NCBI GenBank assembly: GCA_028709785.1
Contig: JAQUTK010000004.1
Coordinates: 62,001 to 126,000 of the forward strand
DNA: 64,000 bases
Source of the DNA: Bacteroidales bacterium
Lineage (GTDB): Bacteria; Bacteroidota; Bacteroidia; Bacteroidales; JAQUTK01
Reading direction: 5' to 3'
Shown one piece after another: positions 55,588 to 64,000 of this stretch. Position 1 is the first letter of the stretch. Every line of letters begins with the position of its first letter. The notes under the pieces were generated by a model. That model worked only from the letters and a program-made list of their open reading frames with translations. It did not search any database and was not told the origin of the DNA. The position numbers were made by a program, and so were the translations under genes.

Positions 55588-57198
55588 ATGAAAAAGAATA
55601 TATATATCATCTTATTCGTCACTGCATTTACTCTCTCATTCACCGGTGTTCGTGCCGGAGAAGAGGCTGTATTCAACAAACTGGAGAAGTACTACACACT
55701 GCATGCCGATGGCAGCCAGGAAACACGTGTCAGAAAAGAGTTGAAACTTCTCTCACCGATGTCATTCAATAAGTTGTACGGAGAGACCTTCATCGTTTAC
55801 GATCCATCCTTTCAAAGTCTGAAGATCAATGAGTCTTATACCATCCAGGCAGATGGCACAATCATCAAAACGCCGGAAAACGCTTTTAACGAAGTACTTC
55901 CTTCTGATGCGGCCAATGCACCCGCATACAATCATCTGAAAGAGATGGTCGTAACTCATACAGGAGTGGAGATTGGTACTACAATTATTCTGGACTATAC
56001 ACTGACGAGCAAAGCAAATAGCGTTGCATGGCTGGATGTGGATGAATTGCTTCAGGAGGTGACCCCGGTGAAAGAATACACGGCAACCATTCGCGTACCG
56101 GAAGGTGTCAAACTGAAGGTTCAGTTTTCCGGCGCCAAGGCGAAGTATACCTGTCGATCAGAAGAGGGAACTGTAACCTATCAGTGGAAGCTGAAACAAA
56201 TTGCAGCAGCTTCTCATGAACCTTATCTACCGGAAAACGATAATAACATACCTCGTCTTACCGCGACTACTTGTCCTTCCTTGGAGGATGCTTTCACTTT
56301 CTTGAGCAAGAGCTTCTCTTCTCCCTCTTCAACCGCTCTGAAGAAACTGGCACTGAAGGTGACGGAAAAGGCCAAAACGGACGAAGAAAAGTGCAATGCA
56401 CTGCATAGATATGTTGTTTCGCAGATAGACTACTCTCCTCTCTCATTGCTTCAGACAAATTACAGTTTACGCACCCCCGAACAGGTCGTCCAAAGTGCTT
56501 ATGGCACTCAAGGAGAAAAGATCCGGCTATTTGCATCTCTGTTGAGTGTTATGGCTCTTCCCTATCAATATATCACAGTGTATCCGGGAACGCTTTCTTC
56601 AACAGAATGTGGATTGAAACCAATAAAGGCAATATATCTTCAAGCAGGAAACCGCTATTATTCTCTGCTTTCACTTTCAGAACCTGCTTTTATGAGAAGA
56701 GGTTCGTTGGATACCTACTTTAGCTTCACAGCCTCTTCCGCTACTCCTACGAAAATCAAGGTGGATAGAGAGGCTGATTCTGTGGTGCAGACTGTGAATG
56801 ATACGCTGACTGAAAAGCAGGATTTCAAAGATGGTTACTTGGTATATATGCTACCAGGCGCTAATAATGGTGTGGCAAGTTGGAATATGAGTCGATTGAA
56901 CAGGATTCGCAAAGAGATACTGGAACTGCCCTATCCGACAAAAGAAAAATGCACCTGGACCATTATACTTGCCCCGGGTATGACGTTAGAAAGTGCAACA
57001 AATGAAACTGTGATAAAGTCTTCTGTCGGATCATTGCGCCTATCTGTCACCCAAAAAGAGAATACGGTGACTGTAATCCGTGAAATAGATCTTTCAAAAC
57101 AGCAAATTACTCCCGAAGAGTATCCAAGTTTTCGTAAGATAATGATTGCCTGGTATAGTCAAAAAGGGAAAACATTGTTGATCAAGAAGGACAAATAA
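55588..57198 (+). CDS. DUF3857 protein with degenerate transglutaminase domain
   Basis: This 536-residue protein has a signal peptide (to about residue 23), a DUF3857 domain, and a transglutaminase-like domain (about 250-400). In the segment that normally reads RTPEEVW..YGDCKDK this protein reads RTPEQVVQSAYGTQGEK, so the catalytic Cys is Gln308. The His/Asp segment is not recognisable either. It is probably non-catalytic and a structural or regulatory partner of the preceding gene, with which it is likely co-transcribed. Confidence 0.8.
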   Translation: MKKNIYIILFVTAFTLSFTGVRAGEEAVFNKLEKYYTLHADGSQETRVRKELKLLSPMSFNKLYGETFIVYDPSFQSLKINESYTIQADGTIIKTPENAFNEVLPSDAANAPAYNHLKEMVVTHTGVEIGTTIILDYTLTSKANSVAWLDVDELLQEVTPVKEYTATIRVPEGVKLKVQFSGAKAKYTCRSEEGTVTYQWKLKQIAAASHEPYLPENDNNIPRLTATTCPSLEDAFTFLSKSFSSPSSTALKKLALKVTEKAKTDEEKCNALHRYVVSQIDYSPLSLLQTNYSLRTPEQVVQSAYGTQGEKIRLFASLLSVMALPYQYITVYPGTLSSTECGLKPIKAIYLQAGNRYYSLLSLSEPAFMRRGSLDTYFSFTASSATPTKIKVDREADSVVQTVNDTLTEKQDFKDGYLVYMLPGANNGVASWNMSRLNRIRKEILELPYPTKEKCTWTIILAPGMTLESATNETVIKSSVGSLRLSVTQKENTVTVIREIDLSKQQITPEEYPSFRKIMIAWYSQKGKTLLIKKDK

Positions 57199-57261
57199 GA
57201 AGGAGTTCGTACTTCTTGACTCCTGCTTCAAACAGGTTTACAGACATTATTTGTAGAGCTA

Positions 57262-57295
57262 TTTGAATCTGATTTCGAAAATTAATGTACTTTTG
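57262..57295 (+). promoter_or_regulatory. Promoter of the amidase gene
   Basis: TTTG (57262-57265), 22 bases, then TACTTTTG (57288-57295). The ATG is at 57314. Confidence 0.55.
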
Positions 57296-57313
57296 TCTAA
57301 ATATCGACTATAA

Positions 57314-58471
57314 ATGAAGCTTTGTCTCTTTTTAAAAGGTGTGTTTCTAGCAGTATTCATACTGATTTTCACACCATCAGTGGTAATAGGTCAGAACAAT
57401 AATCCTTTTGTTGTAGTAATTGATGCCGGACATGGTGGAAAGGACCCGGGTGCGATTGGATCATTTTCCAGAGAGAAAAATCTCAATCTGGATATTGCGT
57501 TGAAATTGGGTAAGTTAATAACAGATCACACCGATGCTACTGTTATTTATACCCGAAAAAGTGATGTTTTTGTTGAACTGAATGAAAGGGCTGCGATTGC
57601 CAACCGGTCGAAAGCTAATTTATTCATTTCCATTCACACCAATGCGCTTAAAAGCAAAAGCTATTCCGGCACTGAGACTTACTCATTAGGACTTGCCCGC
57701 TCAGAAGAAAATCTGGAGGTTGCCAAACGGGAAAATGCAGTTATCTTGCTTGAAGATAATTATTCGACCCGTTATGAAGGATTTGATCCAAACTCGACAG
57801 AGTCGTATATCATTTTTGAAATGATGCAAGGACAGTATATGGAACAGAGCATTAATCTGGCGAGCTATGTTCAACGAAACTTTGCATCACAATGTAAACG
57901 GATAAATCGGGGTGTCAAACAGGCGGGTTTTTTGGTTCTGCGTAATACAAGCATGCCAAGCATTTTGATTGAAATAGGATATATTTCAAACAGAGCAGAA
58001 GAAAGATATCTCAACACTGAAAGCGGAAAGAAAGCAATCAGTTCTTCTATATACAATGCCTTTGTTGAGTATAAAGAAGACTATGAAAAGAAACTAAACG
58101 GAAAGATCACGCAACGTGCGGAAATGATTTCCGTGGATAATGAAGAAACTGAAGTCGCTGAAGATCCTGTTGAAACAATTAAAACAACAGAAACAACGGC
58201 AGTCAGCAAATCACGCTCAACAGAAACAAAGAAGAATGAAACAATCTATAAGATACAGATCATAGCTTCCGTAAAACCACTCAAAAAGAACTCTTCTGAA
58301 TTTAAAGGATTGAAAAACGTCGATTATTTTAAGGATAAGAAATGGTACAAATACACATACGGGGCAACTTCTGATTATAATGAGATAAAAAGTTTAAAGA
58401 AGAAAATGGTAGACAAGAAATTTAAGAATGCATTCATCATCTCATTTAAGAATGGGAAATTATTAAACTAA
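57314..58471 (+). CDS. N-acetylmuramoyl-L-alanine amidase with SPOR-like domain
   Basis: This 385-residue exported Amidase_3 enzyme has a signal peptide (to about residue 26), then FVVVIDAGHGGKDPGAIG with the zinc His and ERAAIANRSKANLFISIHTNA (second His). The zinc Glu is likely in the STESYIIFEM region, and the C-terminal catalytic Glu is in SILIEIGYISNRAEE. After a Thr/Glu-rich linker (ETVEAEDP..TETTAVSKS), the last 75 residues (IYKIQIIASVKPLK) look like a SPOR domain that binds denuded septal peptidoglycan. It probably splits septal peptidoglycan in cell division. Confidence 0.9.
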   Translation: MKLCLFLKGVFLAVFILIFTPSVVIGQNNNPFVVVIDAGHGGKDPGAIGSFSREKNLNLDIALKLGKLITDHTDATVIYTRKSDVFVELNERAAIANRSKANLFISIHTNALKSKSYSGTETYSLGLARSEENLEVAKRENAVILLEDNYSTRYEGFDPNSTESYIIFEMMQGQYMEQSINLASYVQRNFASQCKRINRGVKQAGFLVLRNTSMPSILIEIGYISNRAEERYLNTESGKKAISSSIYNAFVEYKEDYEKKLNGKITQRAEMISVDNEETEVAEDPVETIKTTETTAVSKSRSTETKKNETIYKIQIIASVKPLKKNSSEFKGLKNVDYFKDKKWYKYTYGATSDYNEIKSLKKKMVDKKFKNAFIISFKNGKLLN

Positions 58472-58499
58472 AAAAACGGAACCACTTAAGACTGCAATT

Positions 58500-59402
58500 A
58501 TGGATAAGAATATGTTTTCTAAAGAAGGAAAAATCGGGCTAAGTACGATTATTGCTTTGTTGCTGCTTTTCTTCGGGTTTAATTTCCTGAAGGGAATCAA
58601 TATGCTGAAACCTTCCAATTACTATTATGCCAGAATTAATAATGTGACCGGATTAGCTGTATCTACACCCATCTTAGTGCATGGTTACAATATCGGACTG
58701 ATTCGTGACATTGAATTCAATTCAGAAAACCCATCTGAGTTAATTCTGGAACTGAACCTGAACTCTGATTTCAAGCTACCTGCCGGATCAAAAGCATATG
58801 TATTTACCGAACTGATGGGTACTGCCTATGTGAATCTTGAAATTGATGACTCACAAAGAACATATCTGAATCCTGGAGATACAATTGTGGCTATTCGGGA
58901 AAATTCCCTAACAGAAAAAGCTACTGCTGATATTTTGCCCAAAATTGAAGTCACAATGGCCAGGATTGACTCAGTACTCATTTCCCTTCAGAAAGTCTTG
59001 GAGAGCCCAACTATTACACGTACACTTGAGTATGTTGAACAGACAAGCAAACAACTAGAGCTGGCATCCACACAACTCAATCTAATCATGCGTAAAGATC
59101 TGCCCCAGACACTGGGTCATATCAATAATCTTTCTGCAAATCTGGAAGCTACTACCGGAAATCTGAAACAAATTGATTTTAATAAAACTATGGAAAATGT
59201 TGACGGTTTGCTTGTATCAATACGCACTGCTACTGACAAACTGAATCGAAATGATAATTCTCTTGGACTTCTGCTCAACGATGATCAACTTTACCGCAAT
59301 CTGTCTTTAACAACAGAAAAAGCCGGATCGTTGCTTATCGATTTGCAGGAACATCCAAAAAGATACGTTCACTTTTCAATATTCGGAAGAAAAGATAAGT
59401 AA
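58500..59402 (+). CDS. MlaD/MCE-family lipid transport protein
   Basis: This 300-residue protein has an N-terminal membrane anchor (TIIALLLLFFGFNFLKG), the MCE domain (about 40-120: YYARINNVTGLAVSTPILVHGYNIGLIRDIEF) and a C-terminal coiled coil (QLELASTQLNLIMRKDLPQTLGHINN). MCE proteins form periplasmic rings that move phospholipid between the membranes with an ABC ATPase (MlaF) and permease (MlaE); these are not in the window. It lies 28 bases after the amidase stop. Confidence 0.9.
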   Translation: MDKNMFSKEGKIGLSTIIALLLLFFGFNFLKGINMLKPSNYYYARINNVTGLAVSTPILVHGYNIGLIRDIEFNSENPSELILELNLNSDFKLPAGSKAYVFTELMGTAYVNLEIDDSQRTYLNPGDTIVAIRENSLTEKATADILPKIEVTMARIDSVLISLQKVLESPTITRTLEYVEQTSKQLELASTQLNLIMRKDLPQTLGHINNLSANLEATTGNLKQIDFNKTMENVDGLLVSIRTATDKLNRNDNSLGLLLNDDQLYRNLSLTTEKAGSLLIDLQEHPKRYVHFSIFGRKDK

Positions 59403-59728
59403 TTTCTTGTTTGTATTTATTCCATATAACAACTTATTCTCGCAAAGTGTTAAAAGAGTTGCTAAACGCTTGTTATTGCAGTAAAAAGTACGTTTGTACA
59501 AAAAGATAAGAGAAAAACTGTCCGAATTAATAAGGTGTTGTAAGTTAAGTGTTTACAAAACAAGAATAGACATTACTAATTAATAATCAAATGTTTACAA
59601 ATAACTTACTGAAAACAAAGAGAATAAAGAAGTTTCGATTTTCGCAAGAAAAAATAGATTTGTTTTATTGAAAAGTAAGTTGAATATTTGCATTCCCAAT
59701 AAAAATAATAGAGAGTTCAAGAAATAGA
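59403..59728. other. AT-rich leader region of dnaA
   Basis: This 326-base region before dnaA is very AT-rich. It has two exact copies of TGTTTACAAA (59550-59559 and 59592-59601). A related TGTTTACA (61184-61191) lies beyond dnaA. I found no TTATCCACA-type DnaA box or strong TAnnTTTG element, so neither an origin nor the promoter can be placed firmly. Confidence 0.5.
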
Positions 59729-61138
59729 ATGGAAACAGAGCACCTTAATTTATGGCAAAAATGTCTTAGCATTATACGTGACAATATCGCGTTAGATGCG
59801 TATAAGACTTTTTTTGAACCCATAATTCCAATACAGCTGAAAAACAACGAACTGCTTATCCAAGTGCCAAGTATGTTTATATACGAGTTCTTGGAAGAGC
59901 ATTACGTTGATTTGCTGCATAGTGCTCTCTACAGAGAAGGTGGCGAAGGCTTACGGCTCAAATATAAGGTTCGGATGGATAACTCTTCCAATTCAGATAT
60001 GGAATTGGAAGGTACTGCCCATACGGCTACCCTGCCCCGTCCAAATATCAATCAAGAAATAAAGAAATACGATACTCCTTTTGAGACAAGAAAATACCTG
60101 TCTAATCTCGATCCCCAGCTAAATCCGAATTATACATTTGATAATTTTCTGGAAGGGAGAAGTAATGCTTTGGCGCGAACTGCAGGAAAAGCTGTCTCAG
60201 AAAACCCAGGGAAAACAGCTTTTAACCCGCTCTTTATTTATGGGCCTTCAGGAGTTGGAAAAACACACTTAATGAATGCGATTGGTGTACAAGCAAAGCG
60301 GAAGGATCCTCGTACAAGAGTTCTTTATTTATCTGCTCAACTTTTTAAAGTTCAGTATACAGACTCTATTCGTCAAAACAGATTCAACGATTTCATGAAT
60401 TTCTATCAAACCATAGATTTACTAATCATGGATGACATTCAGGAACTTTCGGGCGTTACTGCGACTCAGAATACCTTTTTCCATATATTCAACCATCTTC
60501 AACAAAATGGGAAACAAATTATTCTTTCTGCAGATAAACCCCCTATTCAGATTCAAGGGCTTGAAGATCGGTTGCTAACCCGTTTCAAATGGGGTCTGAC
60601 TGCAGAAATGGAAAGACCCGACTATCTTCTGAACAAAGCGATTCTAACTCAGAAGATACAAAAAGACGGACTGAATTTCCCTGCTGAAGTTGTTGAATAC
60701 GTTGCCCGAAATGTAAAGGACAATGTACGTGATCTGGAAGGCGTTATTGTATCCTTAATGGCACATAGTACTTTTCAGAACAAGGAAATTACACTTGATC
60801 TGGCAAAGAAAGAGCTCAGCAGATGTGTGCAGATGACAGAAAACAAGATTTCAATTGATGACATCCAGGAAGTTGTATGTAGCCAACTGAAATTGGAACG
60901 GAAGTTGTTATTTACAAAATCACGCAAACGCGAAATCGTTCAAGCCAGACAAATCGCGATGTATCTTGCAAAAAAACACACGGAATATTCACTCTCTCGA
61001 ATTGGAGAGATATTGGGAAAGAAAGATCATGCTACTGTATTACATGCGTGTAAAACGGTTAAGAATCAAATGGACTATGATAAGAGTTTTTCAGGGTTGG
61101 TCAATGACATTGAGCAGACGCTTCATACCTGTAACTAA
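59729..61138 (+). CDS. dnaA: Chromosomal replication initiator DnaA
   Basis: This 469-residue AAA+ initiator has an N-terminal helicase-interaction domain (LNLWQKCLSIIRDNI), a linker, Walker A in FIYGPSGVGKTHLMNAIG, Walker B in LLIMDDIQELSG and the sensor motifs. DNA-binding domain IV has VQARQIAMYLAKKHTEYSLSRIGEILGKKDHATVLHACKTV, which contains the DnaA signature. It unwinds oriC and self-regulates transcription. Confidence 0.97.
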   Translation: METEHLNLWQKCLSIIRDNIALDAYKTFFEPIIPIQLKNNELLIQVPSMFIYEFLEEHYVDLLHSALYREGGEGLRLKYKVRMDNSSNSDMELEGTAHTATLPRPNINQEIKKYDTPFETRKYLSNLDPQLNPNYTFDNFLEGRSNALARTAGKAVSENPGKTAFNPLFIYGPSGVGKTHLMNAIGVQAKRKDPRTRVLYLSAQLFKVQYTDSIRQNRFNDFMNFYQTIDLLIMDDIQELSGVTATQNTFFHIFNHLQQNGKQIILSADKPPIQIQGLEDRLLTRFKWGLTAEMERPDYLLNKAILTQKIQKDGLNFPAEVVEYVARNVKDNVRDLEGVIVSLMAHSTFQNKEITLDLAKKELSRCVQMTENKISIDDIQEVVCSQLKLERKLLFTKSRKREIVQARQIAMYLAKKHTEYSLSRIGEILGKKDHATVLHACKTVKNQMDYDKSFSGLVNDIEQTLHTCN

Positions 61139-61348
61139 ATTTTTGTTATAATTGTTTGATGACAAAAATCTTTGATATTCCCCTGTTTACAGATTCTAGC
61201 TATCTCAGCGCTGATTTTTCTTAATTCTGTACCTAAAAGTGCTTTTAATAATTTTTTTTCAACTTTCCCCATCTTTTTATTGAAATTCTCTTTGCAGTCT
61301 CATTAAAAGAAGATATTTTTGGCAGAAATTCAAATATCAAAAAATACT

Positions 61349-61522
61349 ATGAAGGATTTATTGACTAAAATCAAAGGTGAAATTGCTGCTTTCTCTGAGA
61401 ATGCAGACAAACAAGTTGAGAATGGAAACAAGGCTGCAGGTACACGTGCACGCAAAGCATCCTTAGAGTTGGAAAAACTATTGAAGGAATTCAGAAAAGT
61501 TTCAATCGAAGCTGCAAAGTAG
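61349..61522 (+). CDS. Histone H1-like small protein (Hc1 family)
   Basis: This 57-residue basic, helical protein has a KNKAAG-type core (here ENGNKAAGTRARKASLELEKLLKEFRKVSIEAAK), matching the Bacteroidota histone H1-like family thought to bind DNA. I chose the ATG at 61349 (MKDLLTKIKGE); a longer frame begins with TTG at 61319 and adds ten atypical residues. A perfect terminator follows immediately. Confidence 0.8.
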   Translation: MKDLLTKIKGEIAAFSENADKQVENGNKAAGTRARKASLELEKLLKEFRKVSIEAAK

Positions 61523-61562
61523 AAAAATTAAAGGCTGTGAGTATTCACAGCCTTTAATTTTT
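61523..61562 (+). terminator. Terminator after the H1-like gene
   Basis: An 18-bp perfect inverted repeat (61523-61540 with 61545-61562, loop GTAT), core GGCTGTGA/TCACAGCC, with a T-rich 3' arm. Confidence 0.9.
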
Positions 61563-61597
61563 AAAACCTTTTTGTTAAAGTGATTATTTCTTAGCAT

Positions 61598-61646
61598 CTA
61601 TAACTAAAAGAGGGCATCTATGATAGATGCCCTCTTTTAGTTATAG
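61598..61646 (-). terminator. Terminator after carB
   Basis: A 23-bp perfect inverted repeat (61598-61620 with 61624-61646, loop TGA), core GAGGGCATCTA. It lies 16 bases beyond the carB stop. Confidence 0.88.
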
Positions 61647-61662
61647 GAAAGCACGGATCGTT

Positions 61663-64000
61663 TTAACGATATTCATCCCAGCTTTTAATCTGGATATCAT
61701 CCACATCTAACTTGCAGAAAGCATTGATAAAAGAGCTGGCCAGACGATCATTTGTGAGTAGCGGTATATTAAAGTCTATCGCGGCGCGTCTTACCTGATA
61801 CCCATTCTTCAGTTCACCTTGAGTCAGATTCTTTGGAATATTGATTACAAGATCAATATTCTTATCTTTGATGAGATCAATTGCCTGAGGCTTTTTATTC
61901 ATATCACTCGGCCAATAAACTAAGGTGGCTGGTACCCCGTTATCTACCAAAAATTTTTGAGATCCACCCGTAGCATACAGGTTATAGCCTTTCTCGGATA
62001 ATAATCGGGCAGCTTCCAATAGTTCAACCTTTGATTTTGTCGGACCTGTAGAGAAAAGAATATTCTTCTTTGGTATTGTAACACCTACAGAAAGCATCGA
62101 TTTCAGTATGGCTTCATAAAAGTTGTCCCCTATACATCCAACTTCACCTGTTGATGCCATATCAACACCTAAGACAGGATCTGCCTTTTGAAGCCGCGAG
62201 AAGGAGAATTGAGATGCTTTAATGCCCACATAATCGAGATCAAATTCGTTCTTATTGGGTTTTTCCACATTCTCTCCCATCATCACCCTTGTCGCAAGCT
62301 CAATAAAATTAATCTTCAACACCTTACTAACAAACGGGAAGCTACGTGAAGCTCTTAGATTACATTCGATAACCCGTACTTCGTTATTCTTTGCCAGAAA
62401 TTGTATATTGAAAGGACCTGATATATTTAGTTCCTGTGCAATCTGCTTGGCTACTTTCTTGATCTGACGCACTGTTTCAACATAGATTCGTTGAGCGGGG
62501 AACTGTATGGTTGCATCACCAGAATGCACACCGGCATATTCCACATGTTCAGAGATGGCATACACCACAATCTCACCTTTTGAAGCTACCGCATCAATTT
62601 CTATCTCTTTTGCATTTTGCACAAACTCGGAGACTACAACGGGGTGTTTCTTTGAAACATCAGCAGCCAATTGCAGGAATGATTCAAGTTCCTCTTTATT
62701 GGAGCAGACATTCATTGCAGCCCCTGAAAGCACATACGAAGGTCTAACCAGCAAGGGGAATCCTACCTCATCGACAAAACCAAATATATCTTTCAGACTC
62801 GTCAACTCTTTCCAGCGCGGCTGATTAATTCCCAGACGGTCAAGCATGGAAGAGAACTTATGGCGGTCTTCCGCATTATCGATACTTTGTGCAGAAGTGC
62901 CGAGGATATGAATATTCTGCTCATCCAGACGCATGGCCAGGTTATTAGGAATCTGTCCACCCACCGATACAATGACACCTTGAGGGTTTTCCAGATCAAG
63001 AATATCCATGACACGTTCAAAGGTAAGCTCGTCAAAGTAAAGGCGATCGCACATATCGTAGTCTGTGGATACTGTTTCAGGGTTATAGTTGATCATAACC
63101 GATCGGAAACCCATTTTGCGGACTGTCAACAAGGCGTTGACACTACACCAGTCAAACTCAACCGAACTACCTATCCGATAGGCACCACTACCCAAAACAA
63201 CGACGGAACGATGATCACCCAGGTACTTCACATCGTTGGATGTTCCATTATAGGTAATATACAGATAATTGGTTTGAGCCGGAAACTCTGCAGCCAATGT
63301 ATCAATCTGCTTAACAACAGGAGTGATTCCTCTTTTCTTACGTTCAGCACGTACCTTCAGTATCTCATCTTCAAGATCTTCAGAATCATTTTTTACAATA
63401 CTCCTGGCAATCTGAAAGTCTGAAAAGCCCCATTTCTTTGCCTGCCATAAAAGATCATCCGGCAATTCGGCGTAGCTCTTATAGTCACTGAGTTCCTTAT
63501 TGCAATCAATAATATTCTTCAATTTCTGAAGGAACCACCGGTCAATCTTAGTAAGTGCATGAATCTGATCAATAGTATATCCTGCCTGAAACGCTTGAGA
63601 GATAATAAATACCCGTTTATCTGTCGGTATGCTGAGACCTTTATTCAGATCCTCAATATTCAAGGTCTTGTTGCCCACAAATCCATGCATACCTTGTGCA
63701 ATCATACGAAGTCCCTTCTGAATAGCTTCTTCAAAGGTACGACCAATAGCCATGACCTCACCTACACTTTTCATGGATGAACCAATCTCTTTGGATACCC
63801 CATGAAACTTACCTAAATCCCAGCGTGGAATTTTTACGACGATATAGTCAAGAGCCGGCTCAAAGAAAGCAGGAGTTGTCTTTGTCACGGAGTTTTTAAG
63901 ATCTTGCAAACCATATCCTAGTCCTAATTTAGCGGCAACAAAAGCGAGCGGATAACCTGTTGCTTTTGAGGCAAGTGCAGAAGAACGGCTCAGACGTGCG
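61663..64000 (-). CDS. carB: Carbamoyl-phosphate synthase large chain (5' end outside window)
   Basis: CarB joins bicarbonate, ammonia and ATP into carbamoyl phosphate for arginine and pyrimidine synthesis. The minus-strand frame is open from 64000 to the stop at 61663, about 778 codons. The earliest readable residues (ARLSRSSALASKATGYPLA) continue the first ATP-grasp domain; the apparent TTG start at 63909 is internal. The oligomerisation domain, second ATP-grasp half (VVVLGSGAYRIGSSVEFDWC, VRPSYVLSGAAMNV) and C-terminal MGS-like allosteric domain (ILFSTGPTKSKVELLEAARLL, YNLYATGGSQKFL) are all present. The N-terminal third lies beyond the edge. Confidence 0.95.
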   Translation of the reverse strand, partial: ARLSRSSALASKATGYPLAFVAAKLGLGYGLQDLKNSVTKTTPAFFEPALDYIVVKIPRWDLGKFHGVSKEIGSSMKSVGEVMAIGRTFEEAIQKGLRMIAQGMHGFVGNKTLNIEDLNKGLSIPTDKRVFIISQAFQAGYTIDQIHALTKIDRWFLQKLKNIIDCNKELSDYKSYAELPDDLLWQAKKWGFSDFQIARSIVKNDSEDLEDEILKVRAERKKRGITPVVKQIDTLAAEFPAQTNYLYITYNGTSNDVKYLGDHRSVVVLGSGAYRIGSSVEFDWCSVNALLTVRKMGFRSVMINYNPETVSTDYDMCDRLYFDELTFERVMDILDLENPQGVIVSVGGQIPNNLAMRLDEQNIHILGTSAQSIDNAEDRHKFSSMLDRLGINQPRWKELTSLKDIFGFVDEVGFPLLVRPSYVLSGAAMNVCSNKEELESFLQLAADVSKKHPVVVSEFVQNAKEIEIDAVASKGEIVVYAISEHVEYAGVHSGDATIQFPAQRIYVETVRQIKKVAKQIAQELNISGPFNIQFLAKNNEVRVIECNLRASRSFPFVSKVLKINFIELATRVMMGENVEKPNKNEFDLDYVGIKASQFSFSRLQKADPVLGVDMASTGEVGCIGDNFYEAILKSMLSVGVTIPKKNILFSTGPTKSKVELLEAARLLSEKGYNLYATGGSQKFLVDNGVPATLVYWPSDMNKKPQAIDLIKDKNIDLVINIPKNLTQGELKNGYQVRRAAIDFNIPLLTNDRLASSFINAFCKLDVDDIQIKSWDEYR

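Noticed and set aside
59403-59728. Replication origin next to dnaA
   Set aside because: No consensus DnaA boxes were found by eye, and dnaA is often not at the origin in this phylum; kept only as a repeat observation.
63909-63909. TTG as the carB start
   Set aside because: The frame stays open to the window edge and the upstream residues (LSRSSALASKATGYPLA) are recognisably CarB.

Overview
The window looks like chromosomal backbone from an anaerobic Bacteroidota, most likely Bacteroidales. I cannot name a genus; a gut Tannerellaceae/Parabacteroides-like member would fit. The evidence is the Bacteroidota-type promoter (TTTG, about 19 bases, TAtcTTTG) seen before many genes, the AddAB pair with an iron-staple AddB, the large IspG with an insert domain, BspA-like leucine-rich proteins, type IX secretion-like C-terminal tails, Ser-type sulfatases, a DUF4105 protein and DUF3857/transglutaminase proteins. 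I see no prophage, insertion sequence, CRISPR array, rRNA or tRNA.

Layout. 1-1489: 3'-truncated TPR/histidine-kinase sensor (minus). 1908-9624: DUF2148 ferredoxin-like protein, addA-addB and a secreted TIM-barrel protein. 9721-14586: a tight minus-strand operon, Lrp regulator-rpoN-PAP2-like-purE-ispG. 14658-19698: BspA-like LRR proteins, a TlpA-like thioredoxin, a YbjQ protein and a PanE-like reductase. 19959-33460: a long plus-strand housekeeping and envelope run, dnaG-tgt-LptF/G permease-exosortase-like-DUF4105-phosphatase-fold protein-secA-ybaK-grpE-dnaJ. 33542-45962: secreted glycan and protein degradation, with an oxidoreductase and GH95 fucosidase (overlapping pair), two sulfatases and an M6 metalloprotease; rlmB and a possible small RNA lie inside it. 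46131-49780: a THUMP-like methyltransferase, an LprI-like protein and an Rh-type ammonium channel. 50065-53459: the dTDP-L-rhamnose operon. 53608-59402: two DUF3857 proteins, an N-acetylmuramoyl-L-alanine amidase and an MCE/MlaD protein. 59729-64000: dnaA, a small histone H1-like protein and the 3' part of carB.

The genes that stand out are in 22-28 kb. Tgt has lost the CxCxxC zinc motif. The exosortase-like protein, the DUF4105 membrane protein (the family reported, as I recall, as the Bacteroides lipoprotein N-acyltransferase) and a PafA-like phosphatase fold that has lost nearly every catalytic and metal-binding residue are translationally overlapped and lie just before secA. This looks like a conserved envelope/lipoprotein unit containing a pseudoenzyme. 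Outside the genes there are a dispersed palindromic repeat (near 1.7 kb and 48.4 kb), a 21-bp palindromic tandem array (18.66 kb) and a possible independent small RNA (39.35 kb).

All domain calls were made by eye from translated sequence; no searches were run.
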